Assembly (NCBI GenBank): GCA_019745195.1
Contig: JAIETL010000021.1
Location: 1-64,000 of the forward strand
Length of the DNA: 64,000 nt
Direction of reading: 5' to 3'
From: Beijerinckiaceae bacterium
Lineage (GTDB): Bacteria > Pseudomonadota > Alphaproteobacteria > Rhizobiales > Beijerinckiaceae
Positions 61,499 to 64,000 of this stretch are shown here, in pieces. Position numbers and translations under genes: made by a program. Under the pieces are notes generated by a model that searched no databases, had not been told where the DNA came from, and saw nothing but the letters and a program-made list of their open reading frames with translations. Numbering within the stretch: the first letter of the stretch is position 1; the number at the start of each line of letters is the position of its first letter.

Positions 61499-64000
61499 AT
61501 GCACCTTCTCCCGACCAGCGAGATCAGGCTCGACGACGGCGAGGACGCCGTCGATCTCGATCTGCCGCCGGGGGATGTGCTGGTGCTCTCCTACGCCGAC
61601 AGCGACCTTTCGGCGCTCGCGGTGGCCGCGCGCGACAGCGGGCTGTCGGTCCGGCTGGCCTCGCTGCGGCGGCTGAGGCACCCGCTTTCGCTCGATCTGC
61701 TGGTCGAGAAGACGGTGGCGACGTCGCGCTTTGTGCTGGTCCGCTGCCTCGGCGGGCTCGACTACTGGCGCTATGGCGTGGAGCGGCTGGCGGAGATCTG
61801 CCGGGCGCAGGGCGTGGCGCTGGCGGTGCTGCCGGGAGACGACCGCGCAGATGTCAGGCTGGCGGAGTACGGCACTGTGCCGGAGACCTGTGCGGAGGCT
61901 CTGCTTGGGTATTTCCAGCCCGGCGGCGTCGAGAACATGCGCCGGCTGCTGGGGGGGATCGAGCGTGTTCTGCTTGCTCGGTGCGACCCCTCATCCGGCG
62001 CTTCGCGCCACCTTCTCCCGCAAGGGGAGAAGGGAAGAACCGGCATCGTGTTTCCCTTCTCCCTTTGCGGGAGAAGGTGGCCCGGCGAAGCCGGGACGGA
62101 TGAGGAATCGCTCCGACCTCTCGATCTCTCGCCTATCCCGCTGCCACCACTCTTCGCACTCAGCCCCGATGACTCCCCGCTCGACTGGCGCTCGGCGCTC
62201 GCCGCCCTGCCCGCCGATAGCGCCCTCATTCCCATCCTGGTGTACCGCTCGGGCGTCACGGCGGGCGACGCCGCCATGGCGCAGTCGCTCTCGGCTGCGC
62301 TTGCCGCGCACGGTCACGCCCCGCTCGTCCTCGCGCTGACCAGCCTGAAAGACACGGCCGTCACATCCGAACTCGCGGCGCTGATCGCGCTCCGCAAGCC
62401 TACGCTGATCGTCACCACAACGGCCTTCTCCGCGCGCGACGGTCAGGGCTTCGTGCTCGACGCCGCCGACTGTCCGATCCTGCAGGCAGTGCCCGTCGGC
62501 AGCGCGCGCGAGGCCTGGACCGCCTCGCCGCGCGGGCTCTCCGCCGTCGATCTCGCCATGCAGGTGGCGCTGCCGGAATTCGACGGGCGGATCGGGGCTG
62601 TTCCGGTCGCCTTCAAGGCGGATGCCAAGGACGCCGCGACCGGACTGACGATCCGCCGGCTGGTGCCCGATCCCGACGGCGTCGCGGCGCTGGCCGACCT
62701 CGCCACAGGCTGGATCGCGCTGGCCGGGAAGTCTGTCGGCGAACGCAGACTCGCGCTGGTGATGTCGGACTATCCCGCACGCGGCGGCCGGGCCGGTTTC
62801 GCGGTCGGGCTCGACACGCCCGCGAGCGTCGCGGCAATCGATGCGCTGCTGGCGGAGGCGGGTTATGACGTCGATCCCCGTCATTGCGAGCGGAGCGAAG
62901 CAATCCAGCGTCTCACGCCGACCTCTGGATTGCTTCGCTCCGCTCGCAATGACGGCAAGGATGCATCCGCGCTGATGGAGAGGCTTACCGCAGGCCCAGC
63001 CGATCTGGCTTTGCCGCTCTCCGCCTACCGCGCCTGGCTCGCCACCATTCCGGCCGCCGCCCGCGACGCGCTGATCGCCTCCCATGGCGACCCGGCCGCC
63101 GACCTCGCCTGCGACGGCGAGACCTTCCGCTTCCGCGTCGTCATACGCGGCAATCTCACCGTCGCGCTCCAGCCGCCCCGCGACGCCACGCCCGACCGCA
63201 AGGCGCGCTATCACGACCCCGACGCCCCGCCCTGCCATGGCTATCTCGCCTTCTACCGGGCGCTGCGGGAGACGGCCCGCATCGACGCTCTGATTCATCT
63301 CGGGACCCATGGCACGACCGAATGGCTGCCGGGCAAAGCGGTGGCGCTGTCTTCCGCCTGCTGGCCGCGCCTCGTCACGCAGGGGCTTCCGGTGGTCTAT
63401 CCTTACGTGGTCGACGACCCCGGCGAGGCCGCCCCCGCCAAACGCCGGCTCTGCGCGATCACGCTCGGCCATCTCCCGCCTCCCTTGGCCGAGACGGGGG
63501 CAGGCGGCGAGGTCGCGCTGCTGCGCGATCTCGTCGAGGAGTTTTCGCAGGCGCAGGTGATGGACCCGCGCCGGGCGGCGATCGTCGCGCGCGAGATTCT
63601 GGACCGGGCGCAGGCCGCCGGCCTGAGCGAGGCCTGCGGCGTCACGCCGGGCATGGACATAAGCGAGGCGCTGACGCGGCTCGATGCCCAGCTCTGCGAT
63701 ATCACGGAACTGCCCTTCCGCGACGGGTTGCACGTTTTCGGGCGGTCAGTGGAAGACCCGGTTTCGGCAATGCACGAACGCGAAAACCTGCTGCGCGCAC
63801 TCGACGGGCGCTTCGTGCCGCCCGGCCCCGCCGGCTCGCCGCATCGCGGCCGGCCCGATGTGTTGCCGACCGGCCGCAACCTCTCGACCCTCGACCCGCG
63901 CGCAATTCCGACGCGCGCGGCGGCGCGGCTCGGCACGCGCGCAGCACAGGCCGTGATCGCACGCCACCTGCAGGACCAGGGGGATTATCCGCGCCGGATC
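61499..64000 (+). CDS. cobN: Cobaltochelatase subunit CobN, truncated at the window end
   Basis: Manual translation from ATG 61499 is open to base 64000 (no stop, so absent from the ORF track); LALVMSDYPARGGRAGFAVGLDTPAS, HLGTHGTTEWLPGKAVALS, CWPRLVTQGLPVVYPYVVDDPGEAAPAKRR. Confidence 0.95.
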   Translation, partial: MHLLPTSEIRLDDGEDAVDLDLPPGDVLVLSYADSDLSALAVAARDSGLSVRLASLRRLRHPLSLDLLVEKTVATSRFVLVRCLGGLDYWRYGVERLAEICRAQGVALAVLPGDDRADVRLAEYGTVPETCAEALLGYFQPGGVENMRRLLGGIERVLLARCDPSSGASRHLLPQGEKGRTGIVFPFSLCGRRWPGEAGTDEESLRPLDLSPIPLPPLFALSPDDSPLDWRSALAALPADSALIPILVYRSGVTAGDAAMAQSLSAALAAHGHAPLVLALTSLKDTAVTSELAALIALRKPTLIVTTTAFSARDGQGFVLDAADCPILQAVPVGSAREAWTASPRGLSAVDLAMQVALPEFDGRIGAVPVAFKADAKDAATGLTIRRLVPDPDGVAALADLATGWIALAGKSVGERRLALVMSDYPARGGRAGFAVGLDTPASVAAIDALLAEAGYDVDPRHCERSEAIQRLTPTSGLLRSARNDGKDASALMERLTAGPADLALPLSAYRAWLATIPAAARDALIASHGDPAADLACDGETFRFRVVIRGNLTVALQPPRDATPDRKARYHDPDAPPCHGYLAFYRALRETARIDALIHLGTHGTTEWLPGKAVALSSACWPRLVTQGLPVVYPYVVDDPGEAAPAKRRLCAITLGHLPPPLAETGAGGEVALLRDLVEEFSQAQVMDPRRAAIVAREILDRAQAAGLSEACGVTPGMDISEALTRLDAQLCDITELPFRDGLHVFGRSVEDPVSAMHERENLLRALDGRFVPPGPAGSPHRGRPDVLPTGRNLSTLDPRAIPTRAAARLGTRAAQAVIARHLQDQGDYPRRI
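61987..62106. repeat. Palindromic repeat family E, complete, inside the cobN coding sequence
   Basis: CCCCTCATCCGGCGCTTCGCGCCACCTTCTCCCGCAAGGGGAGAAGGG...CCCTTCTCCCTTTGCGGGAGAAGGTGGCCCGGCGAAGCCGGGACGGATGAGG. Confidence 0.92.
62878..62955. repeat. Palindromic repeat family A, copy 3, inside the cobN coding sequence
   Basis: CCGTCATTGCGAGCGGAGCGAAGCAATCCAG...CTGGATTGCTTCGCTCCGCTCGCAATGACGG. Confidence 0.93.

Noticed and set aside
61499-64000. Possible frameshifted or pseudogenised cobN, since the ORF track lists no CobN ORF
   Set aside because: Manual translation from ATG 61499 shows one uninterrupted frame to the window end. It is unlisted only because it has no stop within the window.

Overview
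GC-rich alphaproteobacterial chromosome segment, probably Hyphomicrobiales and Bosea-like (taxonomy inferred only from protein style and gene content). Most of it is core metabolism: msrA; a TAXI-type TRAP transporter; yifB/comM; olsB; queG; uppP; msrQ; lepA; hrcA divergent from rph-rdgB-hemW; rsmI-yraN-gshB; moeB; a nucleoside ABC transporter with cdd/PNP/deoC/deoA; a xylFHG-like sugar ABC; hydantoinase and racemase; and a cobalamin region (cobO, cobP, B12 riboswitch, hupE-DUF1636-cobW-cobN, with cobN truncated by the window end). Accessory modules are a compact C5-methyltransferase / GIY-YIG nuclease / Vsr cassette (21.6-23.8 kb), a VapBC pair next to hrcA, and a bacterial animal-type heme peroxidase. 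The most unusual signal is a set of at least five unrelated families of dispersed palindromic repeats. Most lie 10-75 nt upstream of start codons or between operon genes, one is nested inside another, and two different families are inserted in frame inside the cobN coding sequence. A candidate three-unit Pho box lies upstream of olsB. No CRISPR array, rRNA operon, prophage or transposase gene was seen.
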